Shown: piece after piece, positions 19,778-28,934 of the stretch
Layout of the letters: each line of letters begins with the position of its first letter
Numbering within the stretch: position 1 is the stretch's first letter
The notes under the pieces: model-generated
Databases searched by the model: none
What the model was told of the DNA's origin: nothing
Seen by the model: the letters and a program-made list of their open reading frames with translations, nothing else
Made by a program: the position numbers and the translations under genes
Assembly (NCBI GenBank): GCA_024233575.1
Contig: JACKPN010000004.1
Span: 62,001 to 126,000 of the forward strand
Reading direction: 5' to 3'
DNA from: Chlamydiales bacterium
Lineage (GTDB): Bacteria; Chlamydiota; Chlamydiia; Chlamydiales; Criblamydiaceae
DNA length: 64,000 nt

Positions 19778-20392
19778 ATGACAAGTTCGGAGCATCCCAT
19801 GGCAAAAAGCGAAACAGCAGAAAAATTTGATAAACTAGATGACCAAATTGACAAGACCTTGCTTGATGCAAGGCGGATTTTCATTTCCGATGCGGTCGAT
19901 TCTGAGTCTGCGTATGATATCATTAGAAAAATTTGGTATCTGGAATTAACAGATCCAGGTAAGCCGATCCTCTTTGTGATCAATAGCCCCGGGGGGTCTG
20001 TCGACAGCGGCTTCGCGATCTGGGATCAGGTGCAGATGATCTCATCTCCAGTAACAACCCTTGTTACAGGGCTGGCTGCATCGATGGGTTCAATCCTTAG
20101 TTTGTGCGCTGCTCCTGGGCGTCGGTTTGCGACACCCTATGCTCGCATTATGATCCACCAGCCTCTGCTTTCTGGTGTTATTCAAGGTCAAGCGACAGAT
20201 TTAGATATACAGGCACAAGAAATCATCAAAACAAGAAGCACGCTTGTCGGCATCTATACCGATGCGACCGGCAAAAGCACAGCCGAAATAGAGAAAGCTA
20301 TCGATCGTGATACATGGATGACTGCTAAGGAAGCAAAAAATTTCGGCCTACTTGATGCGATCGTGGAGTCTTACAAAGATCTGAAGTTCTAA
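19778..20392 (+). CDS. clpP: ATP-dependent Clp protease proteolytic subunit (ClpP1-type)
   Basis: ClpP forms the barrel-shaped peptidase that works with ClpX or ClpC. The catalytic triad is visible: Ser in GLAASMGSILSL (about 108), His in RIMIHQP (about 133) and Asp in IDRDTWMTAKEA. The SPGGSVDSG loop (about 71) is intact. The 204-residue protein has a slightly extended N-terminus (MTSSEHPMAKSETAEKF), as in the chlamydial ClpP1 found next to dapF (CT431). GGAG lies 10 bp before the start, and the stop lies 2 bp before dapF. Confidence 0.94.
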   Translation: MTSSEHPMAKSETAEKFDKLDDQIDKTLLDARRIFISDAVDSESAYDIIRKIWYLELTDPGKPILFVINSPGGSVDSGFAIWDQVQMISSPVTTLVTGLAASMGSILSLCAAPGRRFATPYARIMIHQPLLSGVIQGQATDLDIQAQEIIKTRSTLVGIYTDATGKSTAEIEKAIDRDTWMTAKEAKNFGLLDAIVESYKDLKF

Positions 20393-20394
20393 GA

Positions 20395-21219
20395 ATGGAT
20401 TCGCTTTGCTTTTCTAAATATTCAGGTTGTGGAAATGATTTCATTCTTATTGATAATCGCCACAACCTGTTTGCTGAAGGGCTAAAGCCGGAGCAAGTGC
20501 GCAATCTTTGTGATCGTCATCGCGGAGTTGGAGCAGATGGCGTAATTCTGTTGAACAGTTCGACGGTAGCTGATTATCGGATGGTTATTTACAATTCCGA
20601 TGGTGGTGAAGCGGAAATGTGCGGCAATGGAATTAGATGCATAGGCTTGTTCATTCGCGACTTAGGAGATCAACGAACGGAACTGACTATAGAAACGTAT
20701 GAAAGAGTTCTTTCTATTATCATTGATGGCTCCGATGTGCATGTGATGATGGGAGAACCATCAGATACTCTTTGGAACCAAGCCCTCGAGGTTGACGGGA
20801 AGGAATTGATAGTTCATTACCTGAACACAGGCGTGCCCCATGTCGTATATTTTGTCGAGGGCGATGAACTGCCGATCAGTCAGCTTGGCAAGGCGATTCG
20901 CAACCATGAAAGTTACGCTCCTAGCGGAGCAAATGTTAACCGCGTGGTGGTTAATGATAAGGAGATCTGCATAGAGACGTATGAGCGCGGAGTGGAAGGC
21001 GTAACTCAAGCTTGCGGCACAGGAGCTACAGCAACAGCGTTAGCTGCAGCACAAATATTGCAACTGCCTGCTCCGGTTTCTGTGAAAGTTCCTTCAGGTG
21101 ATCGGTTGCTTATCACTTTCAAAGAGAGTGGTACTACATATACCGATGTTTGGATGAAAGGCAGCGCTGCGCTGCTGTTTACCGGTAAGGTAAATCTTGT
21201 TTTTAAAAATACCCATTGA
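20395..21219 (+). CDS. dapF: Diaminopimelate epimerase
   Basis: DapF converts LL- to meso-diaminopimelate, needed for lysine and peptidoglycan. Both active-site cysteines are visible: GGEAEMCGNGIRC (about 70-82) and TQACGTGATATALA (about 204-217). The 274-residue length is normal. It starts 2 bp after clpP. A complete meso-DAP route fits with the class D beta-lactamase found later in the window, since both imply peptidoglycan-related metabolism. Confidence 0.95.
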   Translation: MDSLCFSKYSGCGNDFILIDNRHNLFAEGLKPEQVRNLCDRHRGVGADGVILLNSSTVADYRMVIYNSDGGEAEMCGNGIRCIGLFIRDLGDQRTELTIETYERVLSIIIDGSDVHVMMGEPSDTLWNQALEVDGKELIVHYLNTGVPHVVYFVEGDELPISQLGKAIRNHESYAPSGANVNRVVVNDKEICIETYERGVEGVTQACGTGATATALAAAQILQLPAPVSVKVPSGDRLLITFKESGTTYTDVWMKGSAALLFTGKVNLVFKNTH

Positions 21220-21275
21220 TTGTTAGCGATCAATCAGATAACATATTGCCCAGAATGTCGTAGTTGAGGATTGTT

Positions 21276-22436
21276 ATGTCGAAAATAAACAGACCTGAAG
21301 CACAGAACCCCCTAATTCTTCGCGCGCACCGCTTGATGGAAGCGTTTGCAAAGTCCGATGATGAACGCGATTTCTACCTTGATCGTGTTGAAGGCTTTAT
21401 CATTTACGTTGATCTCGACAAGCAGGAAGAGATAATCGAAAATCTCGAAAAAGAGCTCAAAGAGAATAGCGACCGCTACTGTTTGATTCCTAAAATGACG
21501 TTCTATGAGACGAAGAAGATTATGGAGAACTTTGTCAACGAGAAGGTTTATGACATCGATACTAAGGAGAAGCTTCTAGATATCATTGGTTCAAAAGAAG
21601 CGCGGGACAACTTTCTCGAATTTATCTACGACCATCATACCGAATTGGAAAAGTGGCAGCAATATTACCAGGAGCGATCGCGCATCCGCATCATCGAATG
21701 GTTGAGAAATAACCATTTTCATTTCGTATTTGAAGAGGATGTCGATGTTCCTAATGCTATTATGGAAAAGGTAAAAAGCCAACTATTCGAAAGTAAAGTA
21801 GGTAAAGACGTTGCTACGGCGCGTAAAACATTGTTCTCGAAAGCAAAGACCTACTATTCTAACGAAGCTTTGAACCCGCGTCCTAAACGCGGTCGTCCAC
21901 CGAAGCAGGCTGCTAAGCAGGATAATGAACCTACGGTATCTTCAGATATTTATACGACGGTACCGACAATGGTTAGACATTTCCTTTTCACACCTGATAT
22001 CACCCTTTCTCTTGCAACATTCTCTACAAAGTTTGAAACGGAAGAGGAGCTTGTGGCAAGCATTAAGACACACCAGAAAGAGCAAGAGGATGATACCCTC
22101 GTTGACATCAACCAAAAGCTGGCGTCTCTGCGCGATCTTTCTAACAAGTGGATGCATACCGAAACAAAGGTACAGTCAAATCAGACCGAGCTATTGCATG
22201 AGACGGATAGTGAATCTAGTAGCGAGAAGGTGAAGAAAGCTAAAACCGCTCCGAAGAAAAGCGCCACTAAAGCTAAGCCTAAAGAAGAGAAGAAAATTCC
22301 TGCTAAAAAGCCTTTGCGATCGATCATAAAAAAGAAAGAGTCGGAACCGAAGAAAGAATCTGAAAAGAGCGGATCAAAAAAGCGCATCATGCAACCTAAA
22401 AAAGCACCGATGCGTAAGATTATTAAGGAGAAGTAG
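21276..22436 (+). CDS. UPF0158-family protein with AT-hook-like motif and Lys-rich tail
   Basis: The N-terminal 170 residues match the chlamydial UPF0158 family (CT429 location next to dapF): FYLDRVEGFIIYVDLD and RSRIRIIEWLRNNHF are visible. A short AT-hook-like motif, RPKRGRPPK, follows at about 202-210. The last 100 residues are a Lys/Ala/Pro/Ser-rich tail resembling histone H1-like proteins. Together these suggest binding to DNA or RNA, which is inference. The start is the ATG at 21276 with GAGGA 5 bp upstream. A TTG at 21264 would add four residues. Confidence 0.82.
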   Translation: MSKINRPEAQNPLILRAHRLMEAFAKSDDERDFYLDRVEGFIIYVDLDKQEEIIENLEKELKENSDRYCLIPKMTFYETKKIMENFVNEKVYDIDTKEKLLDIIGSKEARDNFLEFIYDHHTELEKWQQYYQERSRIRIIEWLRNNHFHFVFEEDVDVPNAIMEKVKSQLFESKVGKDVATARKTLFSKAKTYYSNEALNPRPKRGRPPKQAAKQDNEPTVSSDIYTTVPTMVRHFLFTPDITLSLATFSTKFETEEELVASIKTHQKEQEDDTLVDINQKLASLRDLSNKWMHTETKVQSNQTELLHETDSESSSEKVKKAKTAPKKSATKAKPKEEKKIPAKKPLRSIIKKKESEPKKESEKSGSKKRIMQPKKAPMRKIIKEK

Positions 22437-22460
22437 TAAAAGGCGCAATGCTGTAGGCTT

Positions 22461-22961
22461 TTAAGGCAATACGGCTATTGGTACGCGTGTTTTATTTTTC
22501 CAGTTCTCGATAGCGCTATTTATATTATCTGAATCGCTGTGTTTACCTCTGATTGTTTCAGAGGCATATGTGAACGTCTGGTCGGTCCATCTGTATTGAA
22601 TGAATTCGCATGCACCATCGAAAGAAGCAAATAGAATTGTTTGTCTTCCGAATATTCCTGTATGTTCACTTCTACTATTTGTTGGGAATTCGATTTTTTG
22701 ATCTGTTGCGTTTAGAAAGATCTCTTGGATTTTGGGGATATAGTAAGTTGTTTTGGATGTAGGCGGTACTTTATAATCGCTATCGAGAATGAGTTTAAAT
22801 TGGTGTTTCTTTTCAGTCGGAGACCATTCTAGGATAGCGATATTGCCGAAAATAGCTTCCCAAAGTCTTTTGAATGGGCCGTTTTCAATGCCCCCATCCA
22901 TTTCCTCGGTAATGGAGTTCAACATTGCGGTGCGCGCATCTATTCTGATTTGTGTTGCCAT
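22461..22961 (-). CDS. Hypothetical protein
   Basis: This 166-residue protein is unrecognised. It has no signal peptide or membrane segment and looks like a soluble alpha/beta protein rich in Trp and Phe (for example LWEAIFGNIAILEWSP and FIQYRWTDQTFTYA). It lies tail-to-tail with the UPF0158 gene (24 bp gap) and head-to-head with the photolyase gene. A gene is likely because the frame is open over a full intergenic interval and codon use looks normal. No function is proposed. Confidence 0.6.
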   Translation of the reverse strand: MATQIRIDARTAMLNSITEEMDGGIENGPFKRLWEAIFGNIAILEWSPTEKKHQFKLILDSDYKVPPTSKTTYYIPKIQEIFLNATDQKIEFPTNSRSEHTGIFGRQTILFASFDGACEFIQYRWTDQTFTYASETIRGKHSDSDNINSAIENWKNKTRVPIAVLP

Positions 22962-23074
22962 CTGATTTTCACCTCTGTGTATTTTTTGTAAGCATCTCTA
23001 CCAGAAAATGCTTTAGTCAACAAATCGCGATCATGGTAGATTTTCATTTTTATTACTATCATTTAGAGATCACA

Positions 23075-24424
23075 ATGAAATCTGCAGCTGTCGTATTGTA
23101 CCGTTTGGATCTGAGAATTAAGGATCATCCTGCACTATACGAGGCGGCGCATTCAGGTCTTCCGATCATTCCACTCTATATTTGGGATACAGAAGCGTCA
23201 TGGCACTCAAAAGAAGGATCTTATTCTTCCTGGTGGCTTTCGCAAAGTTTACGGACTCTTGCCGATAAGCTTAAAGAAAAGGGGTTGGATCTAGTGATCA
23301 AGGTAGGTTCTGCTGCTGAAGTGCTAGAGAATCTCCATCGACAACACCCATTTTCCGATATTTATTACAATCGCGTATACCATCCTGGAGAAGATGCTCT
23401 TGTCAGACATTGGTGTGAAAATCATGGTGTCGAAGGGCATGCTTTTAATGGGTCGTTGCTTGTTGAACCGGGATCGATCACCACGAAATCAGGAGGATAC
23501 TTCAAGGTGTTTACCCCTTTCTGGAAGACGGCGCTAAAAGACCTCGATGTGCCGGGACTGTTGCCGATTCCGAAAAAAATCGAATCTTATTCAAAGAAAA
23601 TAGCAACAGACAAGATTCCGGTATCAGAACATGATGGACTTAGTAGATATTGGAAGCCCGGTTATGAGGGAGGTAAGAAGCAGCTCGATATTTTTTTGAA
23701 AGATCGACTTGAGGGTTATGCTGAAGCGCGTGACATCCCTAGCGTTGATGGAACATCGCTGATTTCTCCTCATTTGCATTTTGGCGAAATTAGTATTTAT
23801 GAGATCTATCATCAATTGATGCAATATCCGCAACAAGATTATGAAAAATACCTAAGCGAACTTGGATGGCGTGAATTTTCATACAATCTATTATATCATT
23901 TCGCAAAGCTGCCCTCAGAGCCTTTTGATATGCGGTTTAAGAAGTTCCCCTGGAAGAGAAAGGCAGCGTATTTGGAAGCATGGCAGAACGGTGAAACGGG
24001 ATATCCTATTGTTGATGCGGGAATGCGGCAGTTGAATGAGACTGGATGGATGCATAACCGCGTTCGCATGATTGTCGCCTCGTTTTTAACAAAGCATTTG
24101 TTACTTCCCTGGCAGGATGGGGCGGAGTGGTTTCTGCAAAAACTTGTCGATGCCGACTTAGCCAATAATAGCGCCAGTTGGCAGTGGACGGCGGGATGTG
24201 GAGCTGATGCGGCGCCATATTACCGTATATTCAATCCAATCCTTCAAGGGGAAAAGTTTGACCTAAAAGGCGATTATGTCAGAAGATGGGTTCCCGAAGT
24301 GCGCGAGGTCCCTGATAAGTATATCCATAAACCTTGGGAAATTGATCCTGACAGCTTTCGGCCAATCGTCGATCATCAGGAAGCACGAAGTCGTGCTTTA
24401 GAAGCTTTTGAATCGTTAAAATAA
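23075..24424 (+). CDS. phrB: Deoxyribodipyrimidine photolyase, class I type
   Basis: Photolyases use FAD and light to split UV-induced pyrimidine dimers. The 449-residue protein has the N-terminal antenna domain (AAVVLYRLDLRIKDHPAL) and the C-terminal FAD domain. The latter has the signature WMHNRVRMIVASFLTKHLL and the WQWTAGCGADAAPYYRIFNP block. The start is Met 42 of the longer open frame, since MKSAAVVLYRLDLR matches family N-termini and upstream residues do not. A light-driven repair enzyme in an obligate intracellular bacterium points to a sunlit protist host or an extracellular stage. PurE follows 12 bp later. Confidence 0.93.
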   Translation: MKSAAVVLYRLDLRIKDHPALYEAAHSGLPIIPLYIWDTEASWHSKEGSYSSWWLSQSLRTLADKLKEKGLDLVIKVGSAAEVLENLHRQHPFSDIYYNRVYHPGEDALVRHWCENHGVEGHAFNGSLLVEPGSITTKSGGYFKVFTPFWKTALKDLDVPGLLPIPKKIESYSKKIATDKIPVSEHDGLSRYWKPGYEGGKKQLDIFLKDRLEGYAEARDIPSVDGTSLISPHLHFGEISIYEIYHQLMQYPQQDYEKYLSELGWREFSYNLLYHFAKLPSEPFDMRFKKFPWKRKAAYLEAWQNGETGYPIVDAGMRQLNETGWMHNRVRMIVASFLTKHLLLPWQDGAEWFLQKLVDADLANNSASWQWTAGCGADAAPYYRIFNPILQGEKFDLKGDYVRRWVPEVREVPDKYIHKPWEIDPDSFRPIVDHQEARSRALEAFESLK

Positions 24425-24436
24425 ATGGGAGAAAAA

Positions 24437-24928
24437 ATGGACTACCTTGTCAGCGTCATCATGGGAAGCCAGTCTGATTGGAATACGATGCAAGAAACAG
24501 TGCGTTTGTTAGAAGCGTTGGAAATTACTTATGAGGTGCGTATTGTCTCTGCACATAGAACGCCGGATCGTCTCTATCAATTTGCAAAAGAAGCCGAAGA
24601 TCGCGGTATTCAGGTAATTATTGCCGGTGCCGGCGGCGCAGCCCACTTGCCGGGTATGGTCTCGGCGATGACTACCCTGCCCGTGTTGGGCGTCCCAATT
24701 CAGTCGAAGGCGTTGAGTGGCCTTGACAGTTTGCTCTCGATCGTACAGATGCCTGGAGGCGTCCCTGTAGGAACATTAGCTATCGGTACTGCCGGCGCAA
24801 AGAATGCAGCGCTGTTAGCTGCATCAATTATCGGCTTGCAACACGAACAGATCGCAGAAAACTTGCGGGCATGGAGAACTAAACAGTCGGCAGGTGTCGC
24901 TGAAGAGCCTGAAGGAGTATTGGCATGA
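24437..24928 (+). CDS. purE: N5-carboxyaminoimidazole ribonucleotide mutase
   Basis: PurE moves the carboxyl group of N5-CAIR to give CAIR in de novo purine synthesis. The class I motif GSQSDWNTM and the SAHRTPDRL and AGGAAHLPGM blocks are clear. The start at 24437 is favoured over the ATG at 24425 because GGGAG lies 5-6 bp before it. Its stop overlaps the purK start by 4 nt (ATGA). No other purine gene is in view, so this pair may be an orphan of the pathway. Confidence 0.94.
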   Translation: MDYLVSVIMGSQSDWNTMQETVRLLEALEITYEVRIVSAHRTPDRLYQFAKEAEDRGIQVIIAGAGGAAHLPGMVSAMTTLPVLGVPIQSKALSGLDSLLSIVQMPGGVPVGTLAIGTAGAKNAALLAASIIGLQHEQIAENLRAWRTKQSAGVAEEPEGVLA

Positions 24929-26004
24929 GGCATTTTCCACCAGGTGCGGTCATAGGCATCTTCGGAGGTGGGCAACTGGGACGGATGACTGCGCTTGCTG
25001 CTGCGCAAATGGGTTATGACGTGCATGTTTTTTGTCCCAAAGAAGACAGTCCCGCGTTTTATGTGAGCAGATACCATACGTTAGCGAATTATGATGATGA
25101 ACAAGCGCTGCTGCGCTTTGCTCAGTCGGTGGATCTGATCACCTTTGAATTTGAGAATGTGCCTTATCGTACAGTGCAGCTTGTCGCGGAACATGCTCCT
25201 GTTCACCCTAGCTGGGATCTACTCTATTTATCGCAGAACCGTCTGCGTGAAAAGCAGTTTGTTAACAAGTTGGGAATTGGGACAACGATGTTTGCGGAGG
25301 TCTATAATCGTGAACAGCTTGACGAAGCATTGCAAACGATCGGGCCTTGTGCACTTCTGAAATCAGCAGAAATGGGTTATGACGGCAAGGGACAGCAAAA
25401 GATTGACCAAGATAGCGAAATCAGCAGCCTTGTATTTGAAGGACAGGCGATACTAGAACAGTATGTGCCCTTTGCGTGTGAAGTTTCGTCTATTGTAGCG
25501 CGCACCGCTGACGGCACTGTTGCCGTTTATCCCACCGTTCAGAATATCCACGAGAATGGTATCCTACGCAAAACGATAGCACCTGCTACACTTGATTCGA
25601 AGATTCTCAGGGAGGCTGAGGAAACAACGATCGCAATCGCGGAAGCGGTCGAGTTGGTCGGATTATTGGCTGTTGAATATTTCGTTACCTATGAAGAGAA
25701 GCTGCTTTTTAACGAAATGGCGCCGCGTCCTCACAATTCAGGGCATTGGACACTAGATGGTTGTGCTACTAGTCAGTTTGAGCAGTTTGTACGTGCTGTC
25801 TGCGGACTTCCTCTGGGAGCTACTCATCTACACACTCCTGTCCTTATGGAGAATCTCTTAGGAGCTGAGGTTGACCAATGGCAGGAGCTGCTTAGCGATC
25901 CTGACGTGAAGCTGCATCTTTACGGGAAAGCCAGTGCGGCTCCCGGGAGAAAAATGGGGCATGTCAACCGTTTGGTTAAACAGGAGGCGCTTACCACTGC
26001 TTGA
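24925..26004 (+). CDS. purK: N5-carboxyaminoimidazole ribonucleotide synthase
   Basis: PurK is an ATP-grasp enzyme that makes N5-CAIR from AIR, bicarbonate and ATP, feeding PurE. The 359-residue protein has the N-terminal GIFGGGQLGRM loop, the ATP-grasp core (CALLKSAEMGYDGKGQ) and the C-terminal NEMAPRPHNSGHWT block. It overlaps purE by 4 nt and the next gene begins across its stop codon. Translation of purE, purK and the downstream membrane protein is probably coupled. Confidence 0.95.
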   Translation: MRHFPPGAVIGIFGGGQLGRMTALAAAQMGYDVHVFCPKEDSPAFYVSRYHTLANYDDEQALLRFAQSVDLITFEFENVPYRTVQLVAEHAPVHPSWDLLYLSQNRLREKQFVNKLGIGTTMFAEVYNREQLDEALQTIGPCALLKSAEMGYDGKGQQKIDQDSEISSLVFEGQAILEQYVPFACEVSSIVARTADGTVAVYPTVQNIHENGILRKTIAPATLDSKILREAEETTIAIAEAVELVGLLAVEYFVTYEEKLLFNEMAPRPHNSGHWTLDGCATSQFEQFVRAVCGLPLGATHLHTPVLMENLLGAEVDQWQELLSDPDVKLHLYGKASAAPGRKMGHVNRLVKQEALTTA

Positions 26005-27464
26005 CAATCAATACGGTTTCTGAAATTTTCTCTTTACAAAGAGGGAGAGTGATCGTGTTTGATCCAGAGTCGTATGTTCTGACAAGAGAGCTATTTCTCA
26101 GATTGTTGGGCGTGATCTATTTCATCATATTTTTTCCCTACCTTTTTCAGATTCGTGGCTTACTGGGTAAAGAAGGAATCTTGCCGATCGGCAAGCTACT
26201 CCCCTATGTGTACGATCGTTTGGGAGCCCGTGCATATACGACATTACCTAGCATCTTTTGGTTTAACTGCACAGACACAGCATTAATGGCTGTTGCATTT
26301 ACCGGAACAGCCCTCGGAGTATTGCTAGCTTGTGGCATCTACCCTTTCGTGATGATATTCCTTCTTTATGTTCTTTATTTATCAATCGTTTCAACCGGTC
26401 AGGACTTTCTGAGTTTTGGTTGGGACGTTTTCATTCTTGAGATTACTTGCAATGCGTTTTTCCTAAGTTTGACAGAGGTTCCTAATATATTTTGTTGGAT
26501 CAGCATCAACATCCTTGTCATTCGTTTTCATATTCAAGCTGGCGCCGTTAAGTTGCAGAGCCGCGATAAGAATTGGTGGAATCTGACGGCTCTAAAGTAT
26601 CATTATCAGACTCAACCGCTCCCAAATACTCAAGCTTGGTATATCCATAAGTTTCCCATGTGGTTTCATAAGCTCTCATGTTTGCTGATGTTCGCAATTG
26701 AACTTGTTGTTCCTCTTTTTGCTTTTGGTCCTGACTGGATGCGGTTTGCTGTATGGGGGCTGTGCGTTGGCCTTCAGGTGATGATTTGGTTTACAGGGAA
26801 TTTTGCCTATTTGACCTATCTAACAGTTGCACTTTGTACGGTATTGCTCAGCGATGCTTATCTCTCCCCTGTTTTCGGTTCTCCTCTACCAGCAGAGCAA
26901 ACTAGTCTTTGGCTCTCCCTTCCCTTGTCGGCTATCGGAATCACATTGATCACGCTGCAGTGCCTCCAGTTTTGGCATCATTTTTTTCCGACAGGCTGGA
27001 TCGGCAGGCTTATTTACGCTTTGTCAGCATTCCATATCGTTAACCGATACGGGATCTTTGCTGTGATGACAACGAAGCGGTATGAGATTGTGATCGAGGG
27101 CAGCGATGATGGAATCGATTGGAAGGAATATGAATTCAAGTACAAACCCTCTGAAGTCGATAGGCGACCCAGGCGTATTTCCCCTTATCATCCTCGCTTA
27201 GATTGGCAGGCATGGTTCCTTCCCTTCTCAAGCTATCAGGAGCAGAAGTGGTTTCAGAATTTCTTGTACCGCTTGTTGCAAGGAAAAGAGCCTGTCTGTA
27301 AGCTACTCCGTCATAATCCTTTTGTGGAGCAACCACCGCGTTATATCCGCGCAGTGGCGTATGATTATGTCTTCACGACATGGCTGGAAAAGCAGGAGAC
27401 AGGGAATTGGTGGAAGCGGACACTGGTGGGCAATTTCTCTCCCATCTTACAACTGAACAGATGA
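26001..27464 (+). CDS. Lipase maturation factor (LMF) family membrane protein
   Basis: The 487-residue protein has about eight to ten membrane segments followed by a soluble C-terminal domain. That domain contains YEIVIEGSDDGIDWKEYEF and PRRISPYHPRLDWQAWF, the hallmark of LMF1/LMF2, endoplasmic-reticulum proteins that help lipases fold in animals. Bacterial homologues exist but their role is unknown. The open frame begins with a TTG that overlaps the purK stop. A GTG at 26049 preceded by GAGGGAGA is an equally good start. The stop overlaps the HD-domain gene by 3 nt, so it belongs to the purEK transcript. Confidence 0.85.
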   Translation: MTINTVSEIFSLQRGRVIVFDPESYVLTRELFLRLLGVIYFIIFFPYLFQIRGLLGKEGILPIGKLLPYVYDRLGARAYTTLPSIFWFNCTDTALMAVAFTGTALGVLLACGIYPFVMIFLLYVLYLSIVSTGQDFLSFGWDVFILEITCNAFFLSLTEVPNIFCWISINILVIRFHIQAGAVKLQSRDKNWWNLTALKYHYQTQPLPNTQAWYIHKFPMWFHKLSCLLMFAIELVVPLFAFGPDWMRFAVWGLCVGLQVMIWFTGNFAYLTYLTVALCTVLLSDAYLSPVFGSPLPAEQTSLWLSLPLSAIGITLITLQCLQFWHHFFPTGWIGRLIYALSAFHIVNRYGIFAVMTTKRYEIVIEGSDDGIDWKEYEFKYKPSEVDRRPRRISPYHPRLDWQAWFLPFSSYQEQKWFQNFLYRLLQGKEPVCKLLRHNPFVEQPPRYIRAVAYDYVFTTWLEKQETGNWWKRTLVGNFSPILQLNR

Positions 27465-28345
27465 ACGATCTCAAAGCGCAATTGTTGGCTCATTTAGCAC
27501 AGCAGCCTTGCGATGATGCCTCTCATGATATTAACCATGCTTTGCGTGTTTGTGAGTTGGCTGTTAGGATAGGCAAGGAGGAAGCAGTTGACGCTGATCT
27601 TTTGGTAATCACGGCAGCGGCACTTTTGCATGACTTGATCACATTGCCGAAAGATCATCCAGAGCGTCATAAGTCCTCTTGGCTGTCAGCTTTAGGAGCG
27701 GGAAATATCTTGAGAAAAATGGACTTTTCTGAGGATGCGATTTCGGCGATCGAACATGCGATTCATGCACATAGCTTTTCTGCTAACGTTGAAACGCGTA
27801 CGCTTGAAGCGCGTTGTGTACAGGATGCCGACCGTATGGAAGCGTTGGGCGCCTGGGGAGTGATGCGCACATTTTATACAGCTGGAAGGATGGGGGGAGA
27901 AATCCTAGACGCTAACGACCCTAGGGGCGAACACCGTATGCTGGATGATCGGAAATTTGCCTTGGATCATTTTCCTTTAAAACTTTTTACTCTGTATTCT
28001 ACGATGAAAACGGATACGGGAAAAAAAATCGCCAAAAAGCGAGCCGAGTATCTGGAAGAATTCCGTGAGCGGCTGTGTTGTGAATATATTGATCTAGACT
28101 CCCCTTCAATGGCAATTGCTGTGCTCTGTTACGATGCTGGCAGAGAAAGGTCTTTACTTTTTAATCCTGAGAATCCTTTTGAGGATGATTCTAACAACCT
28201 GCCAGTCAGTCAATTGATAAAAAAAAGCTCGTCGTGCGCTTTTACCGGCTGTTTTCTCGATCGGCTCTGGGAGGAACTTTATCCCTCCCTTCCCTCTCGT
28301 CGTGAATCCTGTTTCGCGGGATCCTGTTTCGTGGAAGAGGATTAG
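27461..28345 (+). CDS. HD-domain phosphohydrolase
   Basis: The protein (294 residues from 27461) has an HD metal site: HDINHALRV (about 25-33), LLHDLITLP (about 62-70) and ARCVQDADRMEALGAWG (about 128-144). This is the pattern of small YedJ-like hydrolases acting on phosphate esters. The start is the ATG overlapping the LMF stop. The last 70 residues (from DLDSPSMAIAV) do not belong to the usual domain and run into the opposite-strand Arg/Pro gene over 104 bp. The C-terminus may therefore be a recent extension or the neighbour may be over-called. Confidence 0.82.
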   Translation: MNDLKAQLLAHLAQQPCDDASHDINHALRVCELAVRIGKEEAVDADLLVITAAALLHDLITLPKDHPERHKSSWLSALGAGNILRKMDFSEDAISAIEHAIHAHSFSANVETRTLEARCVQDADRMEALGAWGVMRTFYTAGRMGGEILDANDPRGEHRMLDDRKFALDHFPLKLFTLYSTMKTDTGKKIAKKRAEYLEEFRERLCCEYIDLDSPSMAIAVLCYDAGRERSLLFNPENPFEDDSNNLPVSQLIKKSSSCAFTGCFLDRLWEELYPSLPSRRESCFAGSCFVEED

Positions 28346-28739
28346 GTTCTATCCGTGTTCTTTTGATTGTGCGAGGCTCTATGCGCTGCGCTGGAAGGCG
28401 TTTCTGAGGTATTGGTGTGCGGTCTAAAGGCTTACGTTCAATGCGTGTCGGTTCGATACGCCGGCGTGGAATACGTTCCTGTTGTAAAGGGGTACGTGGT
28501 ATCCTGCTTTCTCTCAGTCGTTTACGGGGGATGGTTGTGTTGCGGGGACGTCGCTCAGGAGGTGCCTGGGGAACTATTTGATCGATTGGACGAAATCCAT
28601 CGATTGGGTTGTACAATTCCGGTGTTTCTTTTTTCTCTTCTTTTGTTTCCTGTTTTTCTGTCGGAACCTGTTCAGGCTCTTCTACAGGCTGTGGTTGAGT
28701 TGCAACTAAGAGGACGATACTGGTAAGAAAGATACGCAT
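28242..28739 (-). CDS. Secreted Arg/Pro/Ile-rich repeat protein
   Basis: The product (about 165 residues) starts with a short signal-like hydrophobic stretch (MRIFLTSIVLLVATQPQP) and then an acidic segment rich in Glu and Lys. Over the last 110 residues there is a low-complexity array of short units such as IPRKRL, IPRRRIEP, IERKPLDR and IEPRTIKR. Such highly basic periodic tails can bind nucleic acid, peptidoglycan or lipid phosphate, and none can be chosen from sequence. The start at 28739 is preferred over the Met three codons upstream. The 3' end overlaps the converging HD gene by 104 bp. Confidence 0.6.
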   Translation of the reverse strand: MRIFLTSIVLLVATQPQPVEEPEQVPTEKQETKEEKKETPELYNPIDGFRPIDQIVPQAPPERRPRNTTIPRKRLRESRIPRTPLQQERIPRRRIEPTRIERKPLDRTPIPQKRLPAQRIEPRTIKRTRIEPNPLPRNRIPRNRIHDEREGRDKVPPRADRENSR

Positions 28740-28861
28740 GACACACATTTTCAGTTACTTTAGTCTATCCTCACACTACCATAGGAAAGGGTTTTTCGCA
28801 CATTTCATTTTTCTGCAGCAAATAGAAATCACATTTTCTTCCTTATTCAATACATTTTTTC

Positions 28862-28891
28862 TTGATAATAAATGCCCTGTTGTTGTGTTAT
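28862..28891 (+). promoter_or_regulatory. Putative sigma-66/sigma-70 promoter of the porin gene
   Basis: TTGATA (28862-28867) and TGTTAT (28886-28891) lie 18 bp apart, close to the -35 and -10 consensus, 44 bp before the porin start. AAGGAG at 28920-28925 is the ribosome-binding site. Other weak promoter-like boxes could be found in this AT-rich gap, so the match is suggestive only. Confidence 0.45.
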
Positions 28892-28934
28892 CAAAGCATA
28901 CAATCTCTTACCAACCAATAAGGAGTAGGGATCT

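Noticed and set aside
28346..28740. CRISPR-like or DNA tandem repeat in the Arg/Pro region
   Set aside because: The periodicity is at the protein level and irregular. No exact DNA repeat with unique spacers is present.
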